DNA of 63,948 bases. Origin: Clostridia bacterium (GTDB lineage: Bacteria > Bacillota > Clostridia > Christensenellales > Aristaeellaceae). How positions within the stretch are numbered: the stretch's first letter is position 1; the number at the start of each line of letters is the position of its first letter. The stretch is from positions 1-63,948 of the forward strand of contig JAUMVG010000009.1 in assembly GCA_030530315.1 (NCBI GenBank). Reading direction: 5' to 3'. Positions 32,560 to 45,513 of the stretch are shown here, piece after piece. The notes beneath the pieces were generated by a model, which ran no database searches, was not told where the DNA came from, and saw only the letters and a program-made list of their open reading frames with translations. The position numbers were made by a program, and so were the translations under genes.

Positions 32560-33420
32560 GTGGAGAAGTTTTTTTCAAACGCGGAGCGGGCCGAGGTGCT
32601 CACCCAGGCCCTGCCCTACATCCGGCAATACAATGGAAAGATCGTCGTGATCAAGTACGGCGGCAACGCCATGGTGAACGAGCAGCTGAAGCAGCAGGTC
32701 ATGGAGGACATCGTGCTGCTGTGGCTGATCGGCGTGAAGGTGGTGCTGGTGCACGGCGGCGGGCCGGAGATCAGCGAGATCATGGGCAAGCTGGGCAAGA
32801 AGGCCGAGTTCGTGGACGGCCTGCGGGTCACCGACCGGGAGACCGTGGACATCGTGCAGATGGTGCTGGCCGGAAAGATCAACAAGACGCTGGTCAACCT
32901 GCTGGAGATGAAGGGCGGAAGGGCCATGGGCATCTCCGGCATGGACGGCAGGCTGATCGAGGCCGAGATCAAGGACGAGCGGCTGGGCTACGTGGGGGAG
33001 ATCACCCGCGTGAACATCCGCCCGGTGACGGACCTTCTGGAGAAGGGCTACATCCCGGTCATCTCCACCCTGGGCTGCGACCGGCACGGCAACGCCTACA
33101 ACATCAACGGCGACACCGCCGCGGCCTGCGTGGCGGGGGCGCTGCACGCGTCCAGGCTGATCATGCTCTCCGACATCCCGGGCATCCTGGCGGACAAGGA
33201 CGATCCCGCATCGCTGATCCCCGAGCTGACCGTGGAGGAGGCCGGAAAGCTGCGGGAGCAGGGCGTCATCTCCGGCGGCATGATCCCGAAGGTGGAGTGC
33301 TGCGTGGAGGCGCTGAACCGGGGCGTGCACAATGTGATCATCATGGACGGCCGCGTGCCCCACTCGATCCTGATGGAGATCCTCACCGACGAGGGCGCGG
33401 GCACGATGGTAAAGAGTTGA
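32560..33420 (+). CDS. argB: Acetylglutamate kinase
   Basis: Phosphorylates N-acetylglutamate, the second arginine step, and is normally the arginine-inhibited control point. 286 aa. Amino-acid-kinase motifs: IVVIKYGGNAM, VLVHGGGPEI, GGRAMGISGMDG, YNINGDTAAA and SGGMIPKVECC. The N-terminal FFSNAERAEVLTQALPYI helix is the type present in arginine-sensitive hexameric enzymes. GTG start with GGAGG 5 nt upstream, 11 bp after argJ. Confidence 0.96.
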   Translation: MEKFFSNAERAEVLTQALPYIRQYNGKIVVIKYGGNAMVNEQLKQQVMEDIVLLWLIGVKVVLVHGGGPEISEIMGKLGKKAEFVDGLRVTDRETVDIVQMVLAGKINKTLVNLLEMKGGRAMGISGMDGRLIEAEIKDERLGYVGEITRVNIRPVTDLLEKGYIPVISTLGCDRHGNAYNINGDTAAACVAGALHASRLIMLSDIPGILADKDDPASLIPELTVEEAGKLREQGVISGGMIPKVECCVEALNRGVHNVIIMDGRVPHSILMEILTDEGAGTMVKS

Positions 33421-33455
33421 GGCAACAGGCAACAGGGAATAGGCAGAGTGTTTCA

Positions 33456-33477
33456 GGGGGGCGCGAAGGCGCTCCCC
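33456..33477 (+). terminator. Probable arg operon terminator
   Basis: 9-bp stem (arm GGGGGGCGC, one G-U pair) with a GAAG loop, followed by TTGCGTTT; 35 nt after argB. Confidence 0.55.
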
Positions 33478-33653
33478 TTGCGTTTATGTGGAGCAGGCAC
33501 AAACTGGATGATACATAAATTCGGACAATCGGTCGGTTTTGTCCATTTTCAATGTGTCGATAATGGGATAAAATGATCCCGATGGCGCGGAGATCGACGG
33601 CAATGTGGATATTTGTGGTATTTCATGCAAAGAATTAATACGTTATCTCTTGA

Positions 33654-33683
33654 TTGTGCCGTGAAAATGCGATAAAGTATAAT
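33654..33683 (+). promoter_or_regulatory. Probable atp operon promoter
   Basis: TTGTGC (33654-33659), 18 nt, TATAAT (33678-33683), about 125 nt before atpI. The gap 33421-33808 also holds an AG-rich tract (33421-33450) and the repeat below. Confidence 0.6.
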
Positions 33684-33722
33684 TCAGGGTTTTATGTGGA
33701 TGCGCCGTTTTTGGGCGCTTAT

Positions 33723-33769
33723 ACTAAAACCTGATTAAATGTGACTGTTTTAGTCAGGGATTGGTATTA
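33723..33769 (+). repeat. atp leader motif shared with the rplT tail
   Basis: GTTTTAGTCAGGGATT then GGTATTA at 33747-33769 matches the minus strand at 63647-63669 in 22 of 23 positions. An inverse ACTAAAAC at 33723-33730 can pair with GTTTTAGT at 33747-33754. Confidence 0.75.
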
Positions 33770-33808
33770 GAGACCTGCCCGCGGCTGCGCGGGCGGAAGG
33801 GGAAGCGA

Positions 33809-34261
33809 ATGAGAAAGCCTGACAGGGCGGTGCTCACGCAGACCGCGCACGTGGCGCTGGGCGTGGTGGCCATGGTGGCCGTGATGCTTTTGGTGTACGC
33901 GGTGCTGGGCCGGTTCAGCCTGAGCGTGCTGGGCGGCGGCCTCTACGCGGGGGCGCTGGGCGTGGCGAACTTCTTTATCATGGGCCTGATGGTCCAGGGC
34001 ATCACCGATCGCGTGGCGGAGCGGCAGCGCACCGAGGAGGAGATCGCGGAGCTGAGCCTGCAGATGAAGAACCGGATGAAGCTGTCCTACAATCTGCGGA
34101 TGATCTCCCTGTTCGCGCTGCTGGTGCTGGGCATCGCGGTGTTCCGCTTCGACGCCCTGGCCACGATACTCGCGGCGCTGTTTCCCAGCGTCGTCATACG
34201 GATACTGCAAATTCTGGAGGCGCGGAAGGGCGCGCCGACCGAAGGAAGTGAAGAGCCTTGA
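33809..34261 (+). CDS. atpI: ATP synthase subunit I-like membrane protein
   Basis: A 150-aa membrane protein at the head of the ATP synthase operon. Four hydrophobic stretches are visible: VALGVVAMVAVMLLVYAVLG, the LSVLGGGLYAGALGVANFFI region, MISLFALLVLGIAVF and LATILAALFPSVVI; a charged loop (AERQRTEEEIAELS) separates the pairs. AtpI proteins assist c-ring assembly or Mg2+/Na+ handling; sequence conservation is low and the call rests mainly on topology and position. AAGGGGAAG precedes the ATG. Its stop overlaps the atpB start. Confidence 0.75.
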   Translation: MRKPDRAVLTQTAHVALGVVAMVAVMLLVYAVLGRFSLSVLGGGLYAGALGVANFFIMGLMVQGITDRVAERQRTEEEIAELSLQMKNRMKLSYNLRMISLFALLVLGIAVFRFDALATILAALFPSVVIRILQILEARKGAPTEGSEEP

Positions 34262-35016
34262 ACGGTGAGTTTACCGTAACCGGCGCAAAGATACTTTTCA
34301 GGATTCCCATATTTGGCGGCATCGCCATTTCCGAGACGATCGTGAACACCTGGATCATCATGGCGCTGATCGTCGGCCTCTGCCTGTTTTTGACCCACGG
34401 CATGCAGGTGCATGCCCGCACGAAGCGGCAGATCATCGCGGAGTTCATCGTCAACAAGATCAACGGCATGGTGGGGGAGAACATGGGCCCTCACTTCCTG
34501 CAGGTGGGCTACGCGCCGCTGATCGCCTCCATCATGGCGCTCTCCGCGCTGTGCTCCCTCTCCGGCATGGTGGGCGTGTTCTCCCCGACGTCGGACCTGT
34601 CCACGCTGCTGGGCTGGTCGCTGCTGGTGTTCGTGCTGATCACCTACAACAAGTTCCGCGCGGGCGGCCCGCTGGGCTACATCAAGGGCTACTTCCAGCC
34701 CATCCCCGTGCTGCTGCCCTTCAACATCATCAGCGAATTCGCCACGCCCCTGTCCATGGCGTTCCGTCACTTCGGCAACATCGCCTCCGGCACGGTCATC
34801 ATGGGCCTGCTGCGCTGGGCGCTGGCGAACCTCTCCCACGCGATCTTCTCCCTGCTGCCGGGGGCGCTGGGAAGGATCTTTGGCAACATTCCGCTGCTGC
34901 AGGTGGGCATCCCGGCGGTGTTCTCCATCTATTTCGACGTCTTTTCCAGCTGTCTCCAGGCGTTCATCTTCTGCATGCTGACGATGATGTACATCGGCTC
35001 GGCTGCGGAGGAATGA
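34258..35016 (+). CDS. atpB: ATP synthase F0 subunit a
   Basis: Stator membrane subunit forming the ion half-channels. 252 aa with about five or six transmembrane helices. The essential Arg is in MAFRHFGNIASG, and the last helices contain IPAVFSIYFDVFSSCLQAFIFCMLTMMYI. Translation starts at TTG inside the atpI stop (TTGA overlap), which implies coupling. Confidence 0.95.
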   Translation: MNGEFTVTGAKILFRIPIFGGIAISETIVNTWIIMALIVGLCLFLTHGMQVHARTKRQIIAEFIVNKINGMVGENMGPHFLQVGYAPLIASIMALSALCSLSGMVGVFSPTSDLSTLLGWSLLVFVLITYNKFRAGGPLGYIKGYFQPIPVLLPFNIISEFATPLSMAFRHFGNIASGTVIMGLLRWALANLSHAIFSLLPGALGRIFGNIPLLQVGIPAVFSIYFDVFSSCLQAFIFCMLTMMYIGSAAEE

Positions 35017-35038
35017 CATAAATCACGAAGAATAATGA

Positions 35039-35329
<291 letters not shown>

Positions 35330-35373
35330 GCTTTCCGCGATCGGATACAACCACGATTTCAGGAGGCTGAAAA

Positions 35374-35880
35374 GTGAACGAGGTTCAAGAGTTTATCTCG
35401 ATAGATGCCTGGACGATCATCTTTCAGATCTGCAACCTGCTGATACTGTTTGCCCTGGTCAAGAAGTTCCTGTTCAAGCGCGTCATGGCGATGCTGGACG
35501 CCCGCCAGAAGGAGATCGACGGCATCTATGACGAGGCCGGCAAGGCCCGGGACGACGCGGCGCAGCTCAAGGAGGAGTATACCGCCCGCATGAGCAACGC
35601 CCGCGACGAGGCGGACCGCCTGGTGCGCAACGCCGTGGATACCGCGCAGCGCCGGGGCGACGCCATCGTGCACGAGGCCCAGCAGGAGGCCGCGCACATG
35701 AAGCAGCGCGCCGAGTCCGAGATCGAGCAGGAGAAGCGCAAGGCCTACTCCGAGCTGATGGGCGAGATCTCCGGCATGGCCGTGGACATCGCCGGCCGAA
35801 TGGTGGAGCGGGAGATCAACCCGGACGACCACCGCGAGCTGGTGGAAGAATTCATTCGAAACGCAGGTGAAGCGTCGTGA
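35374..35880 (+). CDS. atpF: ATP synthase F0 subunit b
   Basis: Peripheral stalk subunit, 168 aa: one N-terminal membrane helix (DAWTIIFQICNLLILFALV) and a long charged coiled-coil (KARDDAAQLKEEYTARMSNA and onwards). GTG start with AGGAGG 7 nt upstream. The stop overlaps the atpH start (GTGA). Confidence 0.95.
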   Translation: MNEVQEFISIDAWTIIFQICNLLILFALVKKFLFKRVMAMLDARQKEIDGIYDEAGKARDDAAQLKEEYTARMSNARDEADRLVRNAVDTAQRRGDAIVHEAQQEAAHMKQRAESEIEQEKRKAYSELMGEISGMAVDIAGRMVEREINPDDHRELVEEFIRNAGEAS

Positions 35881-36413
35881 CGGGCCTGGCTAAGGAATAC
35901 GGCGAGGCCCTGTACGAGCTTGCCCGGGATGAGGAGCTTCGCCCGCAGCTGGACGAGGAGCTTTCGCAGCTGCGCGGGATATTCAGGGAGCAGCCGGATT
36001 TCGTGCGGCTCCTGTGCTCGCGCGCCATCGAACGGGACGCGCGGCTCAAGGTCGTGCAGGACACCTTCGGCGGCCGAGCACACCCCTACGTGCTGAACTT
36101 CATGAAGCTGCTGGTCCGGAAGGAACACTTCGACGCCTTCGAGATGTGCTGCCAGTGGTTCCACCAGCGCTATAACGACGATTATGGCATCGTGGAGGCC
36201 CGCGCGGTCAGCGCGGCGGCGCTCTCTGAGGCGGAGCAGGCGGCGTTGAAGGCGCGCCTGGAGGAGATCTCCGGCAGAAAGGTCGACCTGATCGTCGCCG
36301 TGGATCCGTCGCTGATCGGCGGTGTGCGCGTCGAGATGGACGGCAAGCGGTATGACAACACCATTCAGAACAGGCTTGGACGGCTGCGGCAGAGCCTGGT
36401 CCAGAGACTGTAG
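35877..36413 (+). CDS. atpH: ATP synthase F1 subunit delta
   Basis: Links the b stalk to the top of F1. 178 aa. N-terminal helical domain ([31 protein letters not shown]) and the C-terminal signature [25 protein letters not shown]. Starts at GTG overlapping the atpF stop by 4 nt. Confidence 0.95.
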   Translation: MTGLAKEYGEALYELARDEELRPQLDEELSQLRGIFREQPDFVRLLCSRAIERDARLKVVQDTFGGRAHPYVLNFMKLLVRKEHFDAFEMCCQWFHQRYNDDYGIVEARAVSAAALSEAEQAALKARLEEISGRKVDLIVAVDPSLIGGVRVEMDGKRYDNTIQNRLGRLRQSLVQRL

Positions 36414-36430
36414 GAAAAGAGGGCGGACAG

Positions 36431-37957
<1,527 letters not shown>

Positions 37958-37961
37958 TACC

Positions 37962-38804
37962 ATGGCCGGAGCATCGATGAAGGATATCAAGCTGCGGATC
38001 CGAAGTGTGGAGAGCACGATGCAGATCACGAAGGCGATGCAGCTGGTGGCCTCATCCAAGCTGAGGAACGCCCGCGCCCGCATGGAGGCCAGCCGGCCCT
38101 ACATGAAGGTGGCACGCCGGGCGGTCTGGGATATCGCCGCCCACAACACCGGCGCCCAGAGCCACTACGTCATTTCCCGGGAGATCAAGCACCGGTGCTA
38201 CATCGTCATCGCGGGTGACCGCGGCCTGGCGGGCAGCTACAACGCCAACATGTTCAAGCGCATCGAGTGGGACAGCAAGGACGCCGACTGCTGCGTGATC
38301 CCCATCGGCCGCAAGGCCAAGGAGTATTACACCCGCCGCGGGGTGCCCATCATCACCGAGATCGAGAAGGTGGAGGGGCTGGACCTTTCGACCTGCGAGG
38401 CGCTCGCCCAGAGGATGCTGGACAGCTACGATTCCGGCGAATACGACGAGGTCGTGCTGGCCTACACCTCCTTCGTGTCGGTGCTGACCCAGAAGACCAA
38501 GCTGAAGCCGCTGCTGCCGCTGGACACCCGGGACGCGCCGGAGCACACCAGCAAGCAGATGCTCTGTGAGCCGGACGCGGACACGCTGCTCAAGGGGTTC
38601 CTGCCCCAGTACCTGGGCGGCCTGATCTACGCGGCGGCGTGCGACGCCTTCGCCAGCGAGCAGGCCGCGCGGCGCGTGGCCATGGATTCCGCCACAAAGA
38701 ACGCCGGAGAGATGATCGAGGATTTGAGCCTGCGCTACAACCGCGCGCGCCAGAGCTCCATCACCCAGGAGCTGACGGAGATCGTCGCGGGCGCGGAGCA
38801 CTAA
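37962..38804 (+). CDS. atpG: ATP synthase F1 subunit gamma
   Basis: Central rotor shaft, 280 aa. N-terminal helix SMKDIKLRIRSVESTMQITKAMQLVA, Rossmann-like middle (CYIVIAGDRGLAGSYNANMF) and C-terminal helix ATKNAGEMIEDLSLRYNRARQSSITQELTEI are all standard. AAGGAG lies just upstream, 4 bp after atpA. Downstream comes an unusual 329-bp gap before atpD. Confidence 0.97.
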   Translation: MAGASMKDIKLRIRSVESTMQITKAMQLVASSKLRNARARMEASRPYMKVARRAVWDIAAHNTGAQSHYVISREIKHRCYIVIAGDRGLAGSYNANMFKRIEWDSKDADCCVIPIGRKAKEYYTRRGVPIITEIEKVEGLDLSTCEALAQRMLDSYDSGEYDEVVLAYTSFVSVLTQKTKLKPLLPLDTRDAPEHTSKQMLCEPDADTLLKGFLPQYLGGLIYAAACDAFASEQAARRVAMDSATKNAGEMIEDLSLRYNRARQSSITQELTEIVAGAEH

Positions 38805-40528
<1,724 letters not shown>

Positions 40529-40531
40529 CCC

Positions 40532-40801
40532 ATGGCTCTGATCCACCTGACGATCGTCACCCCCGATTGCCGCCACTATGACGCGGACGCCCAGCGCATC
40601 GTCGTGCGCACCACCGGCGGCGATGTGGCCATACTTCCCAAGCACATCGACTATGCCGCTGCCCTCGGCTCGGGCGAAGCCCGCGTGACCGAGGAGGACG
40701 GCACGGTCCGACATGCCCACATCGAAGGTGGGGTGCTGCATGTGGCCAGCGACCAGGTGCAGGTGATCACCAGCAATTTCCGCTGGACGGACGAGCAATA
40801 A
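40532..40801 (+). CDS. atpC: ATP synthase F1 subunit epsilon, C-terminal domain absent
   Basis: 89 aa; family members are usually 130-140 aa. The N-terminal beta-sandwich is complete (LTIVTPDCRHYDADAQRIVVRTTGGDVAILPKH, then VASDQVQVITSNFRWTDEQ), but the C-terminal two-helix domain that reaches into F1 and inhibits ATP hydrolysis is missing. The frame ends at a true stop followed by a strong terminator, so this is not a frameshifted gene. Loss of the inhibitory domain suggests reversible operation, consistent with an anaerobe using the enzyme as an ion pump (inference). Confidence 0.93.
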   Translation: MALIHLTIVTPDCRHYDADAQRIVVRTTGGDVAILPKHIDYAAALGSGEARVTEEDGTVRHAHIEGGVLHVASDQVQVITSNFRWTDEQ

Positions 40802-40812
40802 GGCAATCATGG

Positions 40813-40847
40813 ACGGCCCGGCTGCGTTTGCAGCCGGGCCGTTTTTT
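40813..40847 (+). terminator. atp operon terminator
   Basis: Perfect 13-bp stem (arm ACGGCCCGGCTGC) with a GTTT loop and a 6-T run, 11 nt after atpC. Confidence 0.93.
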
Positions 40848-40877
40848 GTGATGGAGTTACACGCCTTTGATTCAACA

Positions 40878-41117
40878 AGAATGATTGTCGGCGTGTTTCT
40901 TCGGAACCGGCCGACAATCCATGTACAATTCCAACAAGATTCTTCGCTTGCGCTCAGAATGACACGGCTCTGTGCGCGATGCTGTCATCCTGAACGCGGT
41001 GAAGGATCTGTACATGTGCCCGTTAACTGCATACCGGTAATCCCGCGGCTTTCCGTGAGGAACCGTATTATACGGAATTCCAGAAAGGAAGATTCTTCGC
41101 TTGCGCTCGGAACGACA
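40878..41117. repeat. Repeat cluster between atpC and the C11 gene
   Basis: The 438-bp gap holds a copy of the ~75-bp dispersed element (40878-40935, internally shortened), an inverted pair of GTCATCCTGAGCG-type arms (40938-40964 and 40983-41009), and a third arm at 41090-41117. No gene seen in 40848-41239. Confidence 0.78.
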
Positions 41118-41239
41118 TGCCGTGTTTATCCGATGCCGTTTGTATACGGCGTGCGTAAGCGTTGCGAAGAGCAGGATCTGCCGTATCGTTGCTTGCGCAG
41201 GCTTTGATACCGTGGTATCGACGATTGTTCAGTGAACAT

Positions 41240-44200
41240 CTACGGCACGCTGAACAGCGTCTCCCCGGTGGCGGGATCGAGGAACAGGATGTGCTCTGAT
41301 TCGTCAGTGCCGAAGTCGACCAGTAGATACAGCTTCTTTCCGAGGCTGTCGAGGGGAACGAGGCTGAGCTCCAGCGGCTCCCGCAGTGCCCGCAGCCGCT
41401 GCGCGTTGTGGTTGGGATTGATGCTGTCAGGCAGGAAGCTGCTGCAATAGTAGACGCGATGCTCCGTCGCGTACAGCGGCAGCTCGTCGACGGTGAAACT
41501 CTCCCGGAAATGATCAGGGTCGCCCGTGGGGAACACCCCGAGCAGGTCGGCGGCGTTCCCGGTCAAGACCAATTCCCTGCCTTCCCGGCGAACGCCCAGC
41601 GCATGGCCGGAGACCGTCACGAAGGCGTTGCCGTTGTTGAACAGGTAGCTCTGCCGGTCCGGCTGGTATTCCCCGGCGCTGCGGAAAAAGTATAGGTGAT
41701 CGCTGACGTTCAACCGCGTCTCGTCTCCGTTGGAGGTCTCAAATATACGCAGCGGCTCGCCGTCAGCAAGGAGGGACACGCCGAGGAATCGCGCCACCGG
41801 GCGGTTTTTGACATCGAGCGTCACCGGGGTGGAGGTGAGGATTCGGAAGGGCGTGTACGCGTGAAATACGCCTGTGGTATCGCCATCGTTCTCCTTGACG
41901 CAGAGGATCGCTTCGGCAAAGTCGGCGTCCTCGAAGTCCTGCGCCGTCATGGGAACGGGCAGGATGAGGGGATTGACGGGCCCATCGGGCATTTCAACGT
42001 TGCCGCTCAATGCGCTGAGGCGAACCTGATAGTCGACCGGGGCGATTTCAAGGTCGTCCGCGGCAACAAACGTGCCTCCCGGCGCGCCAAAGGCGGTGCC
42101 CCCCGGAAAGCGGAGGGTGAACGGCGCCTGGGGCTGGTCGCTGACGAGCAGCGAGAGGGAAAGCGCGCTCAGCGACTGCTTCTCAAAGCCGCCGTCCGTC
42201 GTGATGGGCAGCCAGTTGTAGCACACAGTATGCGGGGGAATGTGGCTGCCGAGGCGCCTGTACTCGGGCGACGAGAAGGCATCGGATCCGTTGAAGGCAT
42301 ATTTGTATTCGTCCACCATCAGCGGCGCGTCGGTATCGTTGCGCAGGCACAGGCCGAGGGCGAGGCCGTTGTCGGCGACAAAGGCGGATTCCAGCGCGGC
42401 GGAGAAGCCGCCGTTCACCAGCGGAAGCTGGGCGAGGACATTTTCCGCGGCGGGCTGGACGGGGATGGGCTCATCCAGGAGCAGCGTCACGCGATCGTCG
42501 GGGTTGTAGACGCTGAAATCGAGCAGCAGGTCCACCTGTGTGATCTCGGTGACGCCGCACCGCGCAAGCATGTCGTTCATGTGCGCGTACATGGGAGCCA
42601 CCGTGTAATATTCCGTGTTCTCGACTTCCAGGTCCCAGGCGGGCAGCTCCACGCCGTTTTGCAGGTTCAGCCGCGCAAAGCCGCTGTGGTGCGGCGCGAC
42701 GGACGCGGAGTTTGAATGCCTCTCGAAGAATACGCCGTCGACGACGGCCTTCACGTGGCAGTCCAGGGCCTCTTCGTTGTCGTTTTCGATGTACAGCAGG
42801 GCGTCGAGGGACTCCGCGTCGTGGGCCAGGGAGAGCAGCTGCCAGTTCACGCCGTTCCGTTCCGTCTGTGCGATGGGCTGAAGAGCCTTGGCGAAGGTTG
42901 AAACGTCGCAGTCCCCGAGGGCGAAGCGCAGGGAAATCGGCGTTCGATTCGTGGACTCCCCGCTGGGATTCCAGGTGATGGCGATGTCAATGGTCTCCAG
43001 AGCCTGCATGCCGATGAGGTCCGTGCCGTCCAGCTCCACGGTCGCCAGGATGCTCCCACCGGGGGCGATGTCATAGCTCTTTCCGAAACTGAACGACGAC
43101 AGCGGTTCGCGTTCGCCGTTGAGCAAAAGCGGCGGATCATCCCAGGATTGGTAGTAGTCTACCGTTCCGTCCGTGTGGTTTTCGACGTTCAGCTCCAGGC
43201 GCAGGACGGGCTCCTTCAGGGCGAGGTCCAGCATCGCGGACAGACGCGCCGCGTGGTCGTCGATCTCCAGCACCTCGGGGCTCACCGGGATGGTAACTTG
43301 GTTCGGCGGATCGAAGCGCAAAGGAATGCTGGAGAAGGTCCTCTGGTGAACGTCCGTGAGCTGGAAGCAGGCGTATAGCGGACCGGAACGGAGGCGCTCG
43401 TCCATGAAGCGGAGGCTCCAGGCGCGGGGCAGGTAAAAGCCGTCCGTGTGATAGCCGAGGAAGCCGTCCCAGTCGTTGAAGCCAGGAAGGACGCCCTCGA
43501 AGGGCGGGGGAACGGCGATCCTGTCGTGGAAGTGCACGGCGCCGTAGCCCTCCTCGGAGAAGGGGATGCGGTTGGTGTAGCTCTGGCTGGCAGCGTCGTA
43601 GACGTAGGTGTGCGCGATGGTCACCGCGTCGCTTCCGGGGTCCGCCGCGCAGTCGTACAGCACGCTGACGGAACCACGGCCCGGATACAGCCCGGTATAG
43701 CCGTCGTAGTGGGTCAGGATCGAATAGTATTCGCCGCGCTCCCGGCGGAAGGAGACCGGACCCAGCAGCGGCGCGCCGTCCTCGTCCACGACGTATACGG
43801 AGCGCCAGTCATAGCCCGCGGTCAATAGCCCGTCGGGAGAGATCTCCGCATCTGCGACGGAGATGGGCGCCAGCGCGACGGGCGCGTTTCCATCGTACCC
43901 GAAATTGGGCTGGAGGATGTACAGCTGGGCGGAGGCGAGGGACGCGCGCTGCTCCCCGGTCAGCTGGAGCGAGAACCGCTGGACGCCCTCCGCGTCGCAG
44001 CCCTCCGAGGCGGCCGCCAGGTTGGACCAGTCCGCCTGCTCGCCGCCGGTCAGCAGCGTTCCAAAGCGGTTCAGGTAGTTTGTGTAGCTTCTGCTGAAGC
44101 CGAGGCCTCTGTAGTCGTCCTTCCACTGGGACTCAAACATGTCGATGTTGCCGTAGGGATAGTAGACCGAAAGCCCGCAGGCGTTGCCCTCGCTGGAGCG

Positions 44201-45199
44201 GCAGTAGAACACGGCGTTCTCCAGGGACTCGGACAGCTCCGCGTCGCCGCCGTAGTTGCGCACCAGGTCGCCCAGGTCCACCAGGTCATAGCCGCTGGAA
44301 TCCACCGCCCTGCCGAAGCTGGTGGTCTCCATGCGGCGAAGGGAATAATCGGAAAAACTCTCGTCGTTCAGCTTCGAGCCCACGCGGTCGAAAAAGCGGC
44401 CGAGGGCATAGGTGACGTGAAAAACCTTGTCGAGGTCAATACAGGAGAGGGTCAGCGCCTCGCCGGTGCCTTCGAGGGCGTCGAAGAAGGCGTCGATGAC
44501 GCGCCTGCCGGTGGCGGCGCCGTCAGGGTCCGCCTCGATGCCCTTCAGGAAGGCGTAGTTCCAGCCCGGGGCAGGTTCGGTCTCCTGGCTGGCAATCATG
44601 ACCTTGGCGAAGGGAGAGAGGGCCTCGGCCACCTCCACGCTGCCCATCAGGCAGGCGTCGAAGCCGATCCAGCTGAGCTTGCCGGGCAGCCGGGACGCGG
44701 CGAGGGCGTCGGTCAGCTCGGCGAGGGTCAGGTTGTCCATCGAGAACAGCTCGTCCCAGCAGACGCCGCCCAGCGGGCCGCCGCCGTGGTTCCAGAGGAT
44801 CAGGGCGTAGTCCTTGGCGGGGAACTGGTCCGCGCCGAGGTCCAGCAGCCGCTTCAGCGTTCCGGTGTCACCCATGCTGGCGGCCGCGTCCCGCAGGACA
44901 GGGCGGATGCCGCGCTCGGTCAGCCTGTACACGTTCAGGGTGTCCGGGTCGAGGCCCAGGTCCCAGCGAGAGGTACCGCCGGCCATGATCAGCACGTTCA
45001 CCCGGGAGAAGTCGCAGCCCGAGGCGAGCATCTCCTGGATGTCCGCGGTAGCGGATCCGTAGGCGCTCTCCAGGTTGCTGCCGCACATGTAGATCATCAG
45101 GGTCAGCTTCGCCCCGCCCGCCTCGCTGGAACCGGGAACGGCGAGGGTGAAAGTCGATAGCGCCAGCAGCGCGCAGAGGATGAACAGCGTTCTTTTCAT
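41240..45199 (-). CDS. Secreted clostripain-type (C11) cysteine peptidase, giant
   Basis: 1319 aa. The signal peptide (MKRTLFILCALLALSTFTLA) is followed by the C11 domain: LTLMIYMCGSNLES near 30, ILWNHGGGPLGG (catalytic His) near 150 and IGFDACLMGSVEVA (catalytic Cys) near 190. After about residue 400 come roughly 900 residues of beta-rich repeats of unknown function, without transmembrane anchor or LPXTG at the C terminus. C11 enzymes cleave after Arg or Lys and are often self-activated; host or surface protein cleavage is possible. GGAGGTCC precedes the ATG at 45199. Codon use and GC are somewhat less extreme than the neighbours. Confidence 0.88.
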   Translation of the reverse strand: MKRTLFILCALLALSTFTLAVPGSSEAGGAKLTLMIYMCGSNLESAYGSATADIQEMLASGCDFSRVNVLIMAGGTSRWDLGLDPDTLNVYRLTERGIRPVLRDAAASMGDTGTLKRLLDLGADQFPAKDYALILWNHGGGPLGGVCWDELFSMDNLTLAELTDALAASRLPGKLSWIGFDACLMGSVEVAEALSPFAKVMIASQETEPAPGWNYAFLKGIEADPDGAATGRRVIDAFFDALEGTGEALTLSCIDLDKVFHVTYALGRFFDRVGSKLNDESFSDYSLRRMETTSFGRAVDSSGYDLVDLGDLVRNYGGDAELSESLENAVFYCRSSEGNACGLSVYYPYGNIDMFESQWKDDYRGLGFSRSYTNYLNRFGTLLTGGEQADWSNLAAASEGCDAEGVQRFSLQLTGEQRASLASAQLYILQPNFGYDGNAPVALAPISVADAEISPDGLLTAGYDWRSVYVVDEDGAPLLGPVSFRRERGEYYSILTHYDGYTGLYPGRGSVSVLYDCAADPGSDAVTIAHTYVYDAASQSYTNRIPFSEEGYGAVHFHDRIAVPPPFEGVLPGFNDWDGFLGYHTDGFYLPRAWSLRFMDERLRSGPLYACFQLTDVHQRTFSSIPLRFDPPNQVTIPVSPEVLEIDDHAARLSAMLDLALKEPVLRLELNVENHTDGTVDYYQSWDDPPLLLNGEREPLSSFSFGKSYDIAPGGSILATVELDGTDLIGMQALETIDIAITWNPSGESTNRTPISLRFALGDCDVSTFAKALQPIAQTERNGVNWQLLSLAHDAESLDALLYIENDNEEALDCHVKAVVDGVFFERHSNSASVAPHHSGFARLNLQNGVELPAWDLEVENTEYYTVAPMYAHMNDMLARCGVTEITQVDLLLDFSVYNPDDRVTLLLDEPIPVQPAAENVLAQLPLVNGGFSAALESAFVADNGLALGLCLRNDTDAPLMVDEYKYAFNGSDAFSSPEYRRLGSHIPPHTVCYNWLPITTDGGFEKQSLSALSLSLLVSDQPQAPFTLRFPGGTAFGAPGGTFVAADDLEIAPVDYQVRLSALSGNVEMPDGPVNPLILPVPMTAQDFEDADFAEAILCVKENDGDTTGVFHAYTPFRILTSTPVTLDVKNRPVARFLGVSLLADGEPLRIFETSNGDETRLNVSDHLYFFRSAGEYQPDRQSYLFNNGNAFVTVSGHALGVRREGRELVLTGNAADLLGVFPTGDPDHFRESFTVDELPLYATEHRVYYCSSFLPDSINPNHNAQRLRALREPLELSLVPLDSLGKKLYLLVDFGTDESEHILFLDPATGETLFSVP

Positions 45200-45259
45200 G
45201 GATGAAGGACCTCCGGGCGTGGTCGGGGGAACAAAACATGACGGAATCGTGTTGTCTTC

Positions 45260-45288
45260 ATTATACATGTTTTATGGGCCGGTGGCAA
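45260..45288 (-). promoter_or_regulatory. Promoter of the C11 peptidase gene
   Basis: Minus strand: TTGCCA (45288-45283), 17 nt, TATAAT (45265-45260). The 314-bp divergent gap also has a TATAAT at 45377-45382 on the plus strand for the L,D-transpeptidase and a near-perfect GGGTGAAAAATG-type hairpin at 45427-45451. Confidence 0.72.
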
Positions 45289-45513
45289 TGAAAAAGGCGG
45301 AACCCACTCCACTAACCGCCCCAAAGCTGTTCCATTTTATTCATATCAGGCGAATGCTTTTGCCACCATGTTCAGGTATAATGAATGCCATACAGACAAT
45401 GCCCAACTGTGCCCGCAGAACCGCAGGGTGAAAAATGACATTTTTCGCCCCGGTGAAACAAAAACGCGGGCGCGTGCGTCTATGTGGTGCAACCCACAAG
45501 CGGGAGGTACAAA

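Noticed and set aside
40932-41207. Short coding frames in the repeat cluster after atpC
   Set aside because: They translate repeat elements (DSSLALRMT-like strings) and have no SD.
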